A stretch of DNA of 64,000 bases from contig JAHLJT010008756.1 of assembly GCA_031308135.1 (NCBI GenBank), positions 138,061,775-138,125,774 on the forward strand, read 5' to 3'. Positions within the stretch are counted from its first letter, which is position 1. The number at the start of each line of letters is the position of its first letter. Positions 55,514 to 64,000 of the stretch are shown one piece after another. The translations under genes were made by a program, and so were the position numbers. Under the pieces are notes generated by a model. It was not told the DNA's origin and made no database searches. It saw only the letters and a program-made list of their open reading frames with translations. Origin of the DNA: Acheta domesticus. Lineage: Eukaryota > Arthropoda > Insecta > Orthoptera > Gryllidae.

Positions 55514-57064
55514 TAGTCTTTTGCGGTGCGGATTTGTTTTGAGGATTTTGTAATTTAAGTCTGAAGAGATCTGCGGGAATTGGGGGTCGCACGTGAAGAG
55601 AATGGGCGGAGATCGAAGTGACGCTGTGTTCGTGACTTAGTGAGATATTTGGTATAAACTACGGGACTTTTGAAGGGGGGAAAAAATCCTTATTTTAAAG
55701 ATGTTGGATTTATTAGCCGAGCTGCATCTGGGGGAAGCGTAGGGAGGTTTGGTTGAATCAATGATAAGTAAAGATAAACTAAACTTTGTAATCGCAGCAC
55801 TGATGTGCATAAGTATATATTTATCAACTCGAAACTTTACTCGTCTTACGTTAAGCCGCAAGCTGTGGTGTAGACAAGGTTCGTGAATGTTGCTCAAGGA
55901 ATCATTGAATGAACCTGTGTGCCTTCATCACTTATGTTACACTAGTGTTCATTTCACACATTACGTCACACTATTGTTCATTTAGTTCATTATGTAGTAC
56001 CATTTATTAAATGAAATCGATTCATTTTCACTTGCTCTGGTGCTTTGGCTAATATGTGCTTCAGATGTGGTACTCTTTATCAATTTTGTCATTCCATCAA
56101 CTAGAAAATGCATAAAATCAATGTATTTGATGTAGGTAAAATGCAAGAAAAGTAAAATAGAATACAAAACAACACAACCCTTATATTTAAAGAAATAGAA
56201 GGGGATATTTTCTTGTTAAAAAGGTTATTTGCGCTTCGCAATTCATAATGAATGTAAATTTGAAACATTACAGTTGCCCTACGCATCCATTTCGGGCTTG
56301 TAAAATTATATGAAAAAGAATCGATTAAAATAATTCAAGTTTTTGCTTCATTACAAATTAGGTGTAATTATCTTCAATCTGCTGAATCAAGTGGAAACAA
56401 TTCATGTAAATGGCGGAAAGATCACAGCGTTTCACCAGCGTAGGAGCAATGAAACCACCAGATACTCGGGTTTTTCTAGAATTCTTCCAGGATATCCTTG
56501 AGGGAATCTGAATTCCAATTGACGCATGCCTCTTGTCAAGGGGAATCTTTTGAGCTGTTGATCACGTCGGTGGGTACCCTAAATTATTCAAAGTTTGATT
56601 TAGTAGCTTAAAACACACGCAAAAGAACATGTTAATTTAAATACATTTCTCAAAGTATTCTGGATGTATCCCCCCAATATAAAACAAAAATCTGTTCCCC
56701 AACAGGTGTCCGAGAAGAATAGAGTGAACCCTCTCTTGTCAGGACAGGCGGACCGAAATGGGCTACCCGTCGGGCTCGATTACTATATAAGAATATGGAT
56801 TGTTATTTAAGAGAGGGGTATTGCGAATTTAGTTGAAAGCGTGAGGAATTGGGTAGTGCGGCACCTCTTCGATATTCGGCGATTTCGAGCTGTTTGTTAA
56901 TTTTCGACGTGCAGGGCCTCGCTTCGACTTTCTCTATCAACCAATGCACAACACTATTCTCACATGTTTTCGGCATGATTGGTGTAAATTCTTGCTACAT
57001 AGCGTTCATTGACAAAATGGAATCAAAAACTAAATCACTCCTGAAATCTTTTCAGCTAGCTCGA
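55514..57064. other. Non-coding stretch, nothing recognised
   Basis: AT-rich DNA. CATTTCACACATTACGTCAC near 55949 and a similar repeat of TTCATTTAGTTCATTA indicate local duplication only. No exon supported. Confidence 0.35.
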
Positions 57065-57515
57065 ATTCAGTCGCTGTCTGGAGGAGAATTGTAGCTGCCG
57101 GCTGCTCTGATGGGTAGTTTTCCGTGGTTTCTCCGATCTACACCAGGCGAATGCCGAAGCAGTACCCTATCCAACGGGCCACAAACACCACGCGCGATCT
57201 CTCCTTCCTCTTCCTTGTCCTATTCTCATTCCTTACACACACACACACACACACGTACACTAAAATGCACTACACTACCACACATGCCGGGAGAGCGGTT
57301 GAGAGCTTAGAGCTTGTCCCGGCTGGGGTGCTACCCCGTTAGTGGGAGATACCTAGTTGAGGGAAATCCCCGCTAGTTGACGGCAAGTCGGCGCCGGATC
57401 TCACCATCCAGCGGGAGAAGATCACCGCCACCTCCCGAGAAAAAACACCGCGCTACACTTACGGGACTAATGACCTAAGTAGTTGACGCGCCCGGAAACA
57501 CGAACAATCAATTAA
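57065..57515 (+). mobile_element. SINE family 2, long body copy
   Basis: This is the most complete body copy in this orientation. CAGTCGCTGTCTGGAGGAG, GCCGGCTGCTCTGATGGGT, a pure (CA) run at 57236-57254, GCCGGGAGAGCGG, a section on GGGAAATCCCCGCTAG absent from the 54.6-kb copy, and TTGACGCGCCCGGAAAC. It lacks the tRNA-like head. Confidence 0.7.
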
Positions 57516-58560
57516 TCAGTCAAGTCATCAAAGCTCAAGGCATTATGAGCTGGCCCTCTAGCACATTGTATTGCCCAAAGAATATTACTTTGTAGGACAA
57601 TGCGATACTCAAGTGTTTTAGAACCTGCCAACAAATATATAAATAAATACATTTTTAAAAAATGTCATAGACTCGTTCGGAGCAAAGGTGGGAGGACTCC
57701 AGGGGTTAGGCCCTACTCCCTGCGAGTGTTTAGGGAAACGTCAGCGGATAATACGTCCCGTGTCAACCATTTATTGCTTGTTGTCAAACTTGTCCAGTGC
57801 GTCATTGAGTCCTGTTACGGTGGCGCTTACGCACGCATCTGACTTTCCGGGCGGTCGCAGGAGAATCGTAAATGCCATCGATGCAGCGAGGTGTAACATC
57901 GCTATAAATTTGTCGCTGCGAAGTTGGCCTGCTGTGTTGTAACTCTAGTGTACTTGACATGACTGGGGTTTTGTGGTGTTGCTTTACTTTCGTAATGTGG
58001 GTGGTGGAATCAGAAGTTTTGGAACTCAGAAAGTGAAAGTATTTAATTTTGACTCGTGTATTTTATCTTCACATCCTACATCGAAAAAGTGTTGCGATCC
58101 AAAATACGATTTTTATGGGTTGGTTTACCTCGCGACGAAAAAGTATTTTTCAGAGATACGTGACGCAATCTAGTTCATCAGTGCTGTGGGCTCGCTTTCC
58201 TTGACATGAATTGCGACAAAGGTTGTTAAAACGTATCCTTAGAAGGAACGCTGCCCGGGTGGAAGTGTTTTGCTGAGACGATGGATATTGACTCCCGTGT
58301 TTACTCTCGGCAGGAGAGTCGGAGGAGGCAAGGAGTAAAGAACGCACGTGCATTTCGCGTGGCAGCGTTTTGCCTGATGGGTGGGGCGCGAAGGTCGCTC
58401 GAGAGAGTGAAGCGTTCGTCACTTCCCAGCTCCTTCCTGCTTCCTGTCGACTTCATTCGCCTTGCACCCTCGCCCTCCCTTGAACGAAGCGCCCGAGGTC
58501 ATGGCCCCGCGGACAGTCCTCTCTCGCCCCACCGCGAGGGACTCAGTTGCCACCGGGGTG
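57516..58560. other. Non-coding stretch, no gene supported
   Basis: A plus-strand frame 58281-58577 is open in GC-richer DNA but shows no domain. Nothing else is recognised. Confidence 0.35.
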
Positions 58561-58561
58561 T

Positions 58562-59286
58562 GTACATTGCGGACTAGAAGGAAAATAAAAGTTAAACCCA
58601 CATGTAAATTGCGGACCTACCCAGAGGAGGGCATACGTAAATTGCGGACCAACTTCCTATCCTTCCAGCTAAAAGTGGAACGTCACCAGTGACGTAGCGT
58701 AGTGCGAGCAGCAGGGGTGCCCGTTCCCGGGCTGTACTTTTAGGGGGCGGGAAAATTTCACAGTAAATAATAATAAAAATAATATCATCGTGTAACAATT
58801 TGAACCATTTCATTTCATATTTTGTTGCACTCACAATTCGGACCGATAGCAATGAGCACGGAATGTTTCATTACTTATTCTGTGACTTCTTTAAATTAAT
58901 TATGACACCTTACTCATTGTACAGCGACTGACAATACCAAACTGCTAGGGATTCCCCGTATTGTATTTTGTGCTTGGATTGTTTGTGACTAATATTCAGT
59001 GATAATGACTCATATCATATAAAGAATAGTGTTCAATATTGTAAAATAAGACTGTTGCCACCTCCGGACCTCTCGAGGAACCTCCACCTGGCAAGTGAAG
59101 GGAAAGAAACAAGGAATGCTGGCCAGCGGCGGCGGCGGCGGCGGCGTGGCCCTTAACGCGCCTACCTGCACGTCCTTTTCCTCAGTCCTGTTCCTTACTT
59201 GAGATGGTTTGGTCCGCAGTTTACATACAGAATTAGAAAGTAAGTTTCACGAGATAAGATGAAGGGATTATTTGGTCCGCAATTTA
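58562..59286. repeat. Element with repeated inverted GTAAATTGCGGACC motif
   Basis: The motif occurs on the plus strand at 58562-58575 (variant), 58604-58617 and 58637-58650. It occurs on the minus strand at 59211-59224 (variant) and 59273-59286. Three copies face two across about 560 bp, like subterminal repeats of a non-autonomous DNA transposon. A GGC run lies at 59127-59146. No transposase. Confidence 0.6.
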
Positions 59287-59439
59287 CATACGGACGTTGC
59301 CTGAGCAGCGCCTCTAACCCGGAAGTCCTAGGAACCTAGTCCCGAGGGTGCGGATTTTCCCCGTCAGCTACTTAAGTACCTCATTGTCCGTGTGTGTGTT
59401 CGTCAGTGTCTGTCTATCCTTGTCTGTGTGTTCGTGTCT

Positions 59440-59830
59440 GGTGTCCCTAAAGCGTTCTGACGATTTTCTCCAAAATTGCTCTCCAATTGGTCTGAACGAA
59501 CTTCCTATTTGAAACGTATATTTCGATTTTTCAGGGTACTTTACATTAATTCTCAACGTTTTCAAACTTTTCTCAAAAATGGCTGCAAATATTTGTATTA
59601 AACTTCGTCCTCGTCTAGCCTAAAGGATTATTTAAACGAGTCAGTGCGGGTCTCAGTTCATGAAATCCCTGATTTTTCGTAAATTGCGAAAGTTCATATT
59701 TTTTTCAGCGTCTTCCTACAACTATAATATTGAAAATGGAGAGTTTTCCTACATTAAATCTGTTGTTTAGTGACAGATCTTGAATCAAGGCCATGTACAA
59801 TTTGGCGGAAATGTGAGAAGTTGTGTGTGT
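59440..59830 (+). repeat. AT-rich dispersed family copy
   Basis: GACGATTTTCTCCAAAATTG, AAACGTATATTTCGATTTTTC, TTTTCTCAAAAATGGCTGC and CTACAACTATAATATTG follow the family order. A CTGT-rich remnant lies at 59390-59440. Confidence 0.65.
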
Positions 59831-59940
59831 TTCTGTTGTAGCTCTGTGTCTGTCGGTTAATAATTTATTTAAATTGTAATGGCTGCAGGAAGAAATGAAG
59901 GAATAGTGAGAGTTTAACCAAACTTGGGAATGATTTAGAG

Positions 59941-60035
59941 AAGTGTAAACACTGTGGAAAGCAGAGAAGATAAGGAAAAATTCGTCATATGTTCCAACTT
60001 TTAAAGCTTAAGCATCCAGAAATAAGGCTATCCGG
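59941..60035 (+). pseudogene. Remnant of a BED-type zinc finger, hAT-like
   Basis: Plus-strand reading LEKCKHCGKQRR, stop, GKIRHMFQLLKLKHPEI has the Cys-x2-Cys and His...His-Pro-Glu pattern of BED fingers found in hAT transposases and ZBED genes. One in-frame stop breaks it, and no catalytic domain follows. Confidence 0.35.
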
Positions 60036-61310
60036 ACAATCTACACCCTATTGATACTTGTTTAATCTTCTTTGATGATCAATTAAAGGAAGATTAAACA
60101 AGTTTTCCCATTCTACAGAAGGACTGTGTAATAAACTTCGAATTATTCGATTATTACTTACCTTACAACCAATTAATCGTTTAAACGAAATTGGTTATTT
60201 TTCGATTATAAGTAATTGATTTCAATTAAATGAGAGTTTTGCCATCACCTGCAACACTTGAATGAGATTTTGCTGTCAAGATCGGCGACTGGGGCCGTAT
60301 TCGAAACAGCAGCAATAGCACATTCACGCTTGAATGTGCATATGAAAACACAATAATCCGATGAGAATAATTGCCTTTGTATTCTTGAATATTAAAAACT
60401 ACTGCACTTGTGTTATTACACTGGAAACTGATTAACAGGAATTTGTATTCATTTCTATAGGACGAGAAGTGGTTATTAAGGCAATCGCGGGCACTTGAGA
60501 GAAGAAATAATACAAATCATATTTAATAAAAGTTAAAACATTTATAGCCATTTACCGCAATATATGCGGATTATGAAAAGTCTTTGCAATTTAGTACTGA
60601 ACTAGTCGCAGCTTTTCGGTACTAAGCCTGGAAAGGAAAGTGCGTACCCAGCTCATCTCTGGTGGGAACATGATTTGTTCTCCCTTAGAGGCAGGCTTGC
60701 CAAAATGAATCAGTGACTCGCCTTTTGAACATGATATTTAGAAATTTTCTGTTTTGCTTTCTACACGTTCTTATAAAAAAGACTTTGTTTATCAAATTTA
60801 TTGTGAATTTTACTATGACAAATAACAATAGTTTTCTTATCTTTTGGCATCATTGTCAATTACTTATTAGTAAGCAAAGTCAACATTCTTCAGCAAGTAT
60901 CATGAAAATCTATAAAAATCTCGGACAGAAAATTATTTCAATAGTATGTCCAAAGCAAGTGAATGAATAAATCTGTTGGAGAAGCAAATTTTAAGTTGCG
61001 CATCTATAGGAACCTCTGCATATGAGACATCGCTAATTTCAATATATAGTTTACCTACATGAAAAGGTCGCAGCTGCTATGACGCTCTCCGCTTGAAGAT
61101 TGTAAGCACTTGAAGAGGGTAAAGACGCTGGGCGTATTTGTACCCTCCCAGTGATAACAATAGAAACTGTCTGCCTGGCAGACAGATGTTCCCACCAGAG
61201 ATCTCATTAATATAAGCGGGTGTGTGGAAACTTGAGTGTGCTTTCCTTTCCGGCCTTCATACTCGAACAATGCAATTTTAATGCTCTACTACGATTTTCA
61301 ATAATTTTTA
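60036..61310. other. Non-coding stretch with inverted patches
   Basis: An 18-bp stem CTTGTTTAATCTTC / complement lies at 60057-60102. CTCATCTCTGGTGGGAACAT at 60653 has an inverted counterpart at about 61187-61207, which may be the ends of a 550-bp element. No exon supported. Confidence 0.35.
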
Positions 61311-61322
61311 AAAACTGAATTT

Positions 61323-61616
61323 ACATATGCATGCCCAATTTGGTGTAATGCATCTGCGTCAAACATTAAGAAAATACAAACCATTCAAAACAAATTTTTA
61401 AGGAGAATTCTAAAAGCTGAATGGTTCATCTCCAACAAGCAGATACATAAAGAATTACAAATAGAATCAATTAAGACATTTATAATTACTCAATCTTCAA
61501 ACTTCTTCAACTCTTTACCAAAATTTCCAGCTCATCAACATTTCGATTTAGGGCAAAATTATAACTTAAAACGTATTCGTTCCCGCTTCCCCAAAGATAT
61601 ATTTCACCCTCCGTAA
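61323..61616 (+). pseudogene. 3' terminal fragment of a Jockey-like LINE ORF2
   Basis: An open frame of 97 codons ending at TAA 61614-61616 encodes TYACPIWCNASASNIKKIQ, IQNKFLRRILKAEWF and NKQIHKELQIESIKTFI. These are the conserved C-terminal residues after the reverse transcriptase of Jockey-clade elements. The 5' part is missing. The 3' tail runs to about 61866 and ends in AAATAAATAATATTAAAAAA. Confidence 0.75.
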
Positions 61617-62380
61617 ATAAATTTCTAAATCTTTTCTGAATAATTTTTTCTCTTAAAACTCAACATTTATATTAATAAAAAATATTAAATTCGAATTAAA
61701 AATCAAGTTTTTATTTCAAGTTTTATTAAAACATAATCATAATTAGCAGTAATTATGATTGAAATTTATGGCATCTCCCAAAAATTTTATGATATTGTAA
61801 TGTTTTCAACCATTCTGAAAAATTTGTATAAAAATTGAACAGGAAATAAATAATATTAAAAAAAACAACAACTGAATTTGCGAAAAGTGGACTCCTTTCC
61901 CTGCAGTGTCATCGTAGCCATTATTTTTTTTTCATATACGAAATCTGACGCGAAACAACACACAACAAACCTGGCAGATCCCTCCTCATGAGACGAATAT
62001 ATATTATTTTCCCTGCTTTCTACGACGAATATTTACTATTTTCCTCGCATTTCCTTCCTAGTGAAAATTGAGGTTATTCACACTACATTAATTATGCTTG
62101 CTTGGTAGTAAATGCTTTTACGACTTGAGACTTGAAGTACGAGTAAGAACGAAGTTGACTACATTCCCGTGCATTTCCCTTGTTCTCCGCTTTCGTTTAC
62201 TTTTCTCGCGGCGTCGCGAGTCAATTCGTGCACGTGGGTGCGATAAGAGACGAGGCATAAAAAGTATATTACTAGTTGTAAATGCGCGTGGAAGTCGCTA
62301 GGTGAAAATATTGCTTTTGGGGTAAGAACTATTTACTGGTGGTACAACAACAGTAGTAACTACTTTCTCGTATTGTTTCC
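61617..62380. other. LINE 3' tail and unassigned DNA
   Basis: AT-rich 3' UTR of the LINE fragment to about 61866, then unassigned sequence. No exon supported. Confidence 0.4.
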
Positions 62381-62575
62381 AACTTTCGGAAATTCAGACA
62401 GTTCAACGAAAGCGAGACATGCGACATTGTTTTAAGCGTCCCTTGTTCTATCCGTGGAGAAAAAAATTAAAGTAAAAATTTGGAGCCATTTTTGAGAAAA
62501 TGTTGAAAATGCTGAGGCTTCATGTAAAGTATCCTCAAAAATCAAAGTATCCCTTTAAATTCGCGGGGCCTCGAG
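62381..62575 (-). repeat. AT-rich dispersed family fragment
   Basis: Minus-strand copy: GGAGCCATTTTTGAGAAAAT, GAGGCTTCATGTAAAGTATC and AAAATCAAAGTATCC are complements of the usual landmarks. Confidence 0.6.
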
Positions 62576-62799
62576 ATCGTGTAGATCAGGCACGGCAAAC
62601 GGCGCCTGCACGAGCTCCTTTTCCCGCCTGGGAAGCCAGTCCTCCTGCGGGCCAGAGCAGCTTCCCCTGACTGGCTTTTTTTCCCCTCAAAATCCAGAAA
62701 AGCGCGCACCCGCTCAAGTTGAAGCGATGCGAGGCTGGGAATTCCCACGACTACGTGGCGAAAAGATGTTCGCCAAAAATATTCTAGCAAACAACTTTC

Positions 62800-63115
62800 C
62801 TTTTTTTTTCTCGCCTAAAGGCTGACTCGGACCACGCGTACATGCCTACTGCCTTTACGGAGGCTCAGAAACATTATCTCGGAGGCAGGGCGTGAAACAT
62901 CATTAGGGGGAACAGCACAACACATTTTTGCTGAATCCCATTTTTATCTCTCAGGGTTGTTAGCCTTGGGGGTATGCTAGATAAAATGATTATAACGAGG
63001 GGTGAAAGGACGGCACACAAGACATATACGAATACACCCATGTCCGAGGCGGGACTCGAACCCACGACCCTGCGGTCCGAGATCGCCACGATACTGCTGT
63101 CTTAGCGATCTCGGT
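62800..63115 (-). mobile_element. tRNA-like SINE (family 3)
   Basis: The minus strand starts near 63115 with a head containing a perfect 10-bp stem (CCGAGATCGC / GCGATCTCGG) and a box B GGGTTCGAGTCCC at about 63052-63064, followed by CCTCGGACATGG. The body continues to an A-rich tail (complement of 62799-62811). The acceptor stem does not close, so it is not a tRNA gene. Confidence 0.65.
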
Positions 63116-63754
63116 CATGGGGCCGAATTTTTTGTAATTTATTGCCATTAAATATTTATTTTCTTTTTAAAATCAACCTTGCATGAACATTTTTGGCAAG
63201 AGGCGGGAATATGATGGAACTGCGAATTTTCTCCTTGTTTTGTTTAGTGTTGTGTGTTGCATTAAATCATTTAGTTATTTGTGTGTGTGTGTGTAGCAAT
63301 GCTGTTCATATTAAGTATGAACATGTCTGTAAAATAACAATTCTCTTTTACGGACGGCCTGCTCTTTTAACAGACAGTCGTTGTTAAACATTCCTAAACT
63401 GAACCTAGAGTTAATGTAATTATTGAACTTTTAAGTAGACACGCAAGTTGAAGTTTACGATCATATGAAATCAAGAACTTTAGATTCAATACGTTTAATT
63501 TTACTCTCAATTGTCAATATGAAATGAGACGTGTTCAGTTTCAATGGTTCCTTTCGTTGCTTTAATAGAGAAAATGGGAATTACATTTCTAAACATTTTG
63601 ACCAATAAGTGTAAACTGACTCTCAAGGGCCAGGTATCCTATGAAATACTGCCACCCGAAGCGCTTTATACACCCCTTGCTTTTAGATCTCGCGTTACTT
63701 GTGGTCGCAGTGCCCGCTTCTCTTGTAAGTTGGTTGCCTTGCCCGCGACCTTGA
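63116..63754. other. Non-coding stretch with TG run
   Basis: A short GTGTGTGTGTGTGT run at 63281-63294. No exon supported. Confidence 0.35.
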
Positions 63755-64000
63755 CTATGCGTGGTTTACATTGATCGGGGAGCATCAATTTTGAAGAAAA
63801 TATTCTGAACAGTATTGGCGTTGGCGTTGACCTCAGACAGGCGCGTGGACAGAAAAAACGTTTTGCCGTCAATCGATATTTCCATATCAAGGATGCACAA
63901 AACGTGAATTCTGACTAAACCGCGTGTTAGAGGAAGTAATTTACTACACATAGAATCCACATTTTTTCGTCACGAGGGCCCGCTAATAAATGGTACTAGC
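63755..64000 (-). repeat. AT-rich dispersed family copy running off the window
   Basis: Minus-strand copy with TTTGCCGTCAATCGATATTT, GATGCACAAAACGTGAATTC, GAGGAAGTAATTTACTAC and TCGTCACGAGGGCCCGC. It continues beyond position 64000. Confidence 0.65.

Noticed and set aside
63040..63115. tRNA gene near the right edge
   Set aside because: Box B is good, but the acceptor and anticodon arms do not form a standard cloverleaf and an A-tailed body follows, so it was called a SINE.

Overview
The window looks like a stretch of a large, repeat-rich arthropod nuclear chromosome, most likely an insect. It has spliced animal genes with GT-AG introns, polyadenylation hexamers, an AT-rich background with GC-rich islands, and abundant SINEs, LINEs, MITEs and a piggyBac transposon. 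No bacterial, viral or organellar gene organisation is visible. The species cannot be named from the sequence.

Genes. I can support five host genes. (1) A ninjurin-family membrane protein on the minus strand (5565 to 2113, three exons) has an expanded N-terminal exon built on an 18-bp minisatellite. (2) A TRAF6-like RING/MATH signalling adaptor on the plus strand has five exons between 22259 and 28749; its start exon was not resolved. (3) A BLCAP/Bc10 homologue lies on the minus strand (31768-31526). (4) Mitochondrial ATP synthase subunit e lies on the minus strand in three exons (33163-32572). (5) The first coding exon of a GPAT3/4-like glycerol-3-phosphate acyltransferase lies on the plus strand (33538-33690). 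Genes 2-5 form a compact gene-rich block between about 22 and 34 kb. TRAF6 converges on BLCAP and ATP synthase e, and the ATP synthase e and GPAT starts are divergent, 374 bp apart. No further GPAT exon was recognised up to 64 kb, so its first intron appears very long.

Mobile DNA. A complete-looking piggyBac element (about 33804-36479) sits in GPAT intron 1 in the same orientation. It encodes a 593-aa transposase in three exons with all catalytic aspartates. A 5'-truncated LINE with a long open reverse-transcriptase frame lies at 46062-44077 (minus). Decayed LINE pieces lie near 24.1-24.8, 52.2-52.8 and 61.3-61.6 kb. Small elements include hAT MITEs with 8-bp target duplications (15237-15473, 24942-25319), a PIF/Harbinger-like element with a TTA duplication (2344-3725), at least three tRNA-derived SINE families, long hairpin (foldback) elements at 3.7, 41.4 and 42.2-42.7 kb, and 270-bp direct repeats 1.8 kb apart.

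Layout. 0-1.6 kb: SINE and MITE. 2.1-5.6 kb: ninjurin gene. 5.6-9.4 kb: non-coding flank. 9.4-21.6 kb: a block of one AT-rich dispersed repeat family carrying a CTGT/CCGT microsatellite, followed by a 742-bp tandem repeat. 22.2-33.7 kb: gene block. 33.7-64 kb: presumed GPAT intron or intergenic DNA, mostly repeats with GC-rich islands. The most unusual points are the minisatellite read in two frames within the ninjurin exon, the near-perfect hairpin elements, and the spliced piggyBac.
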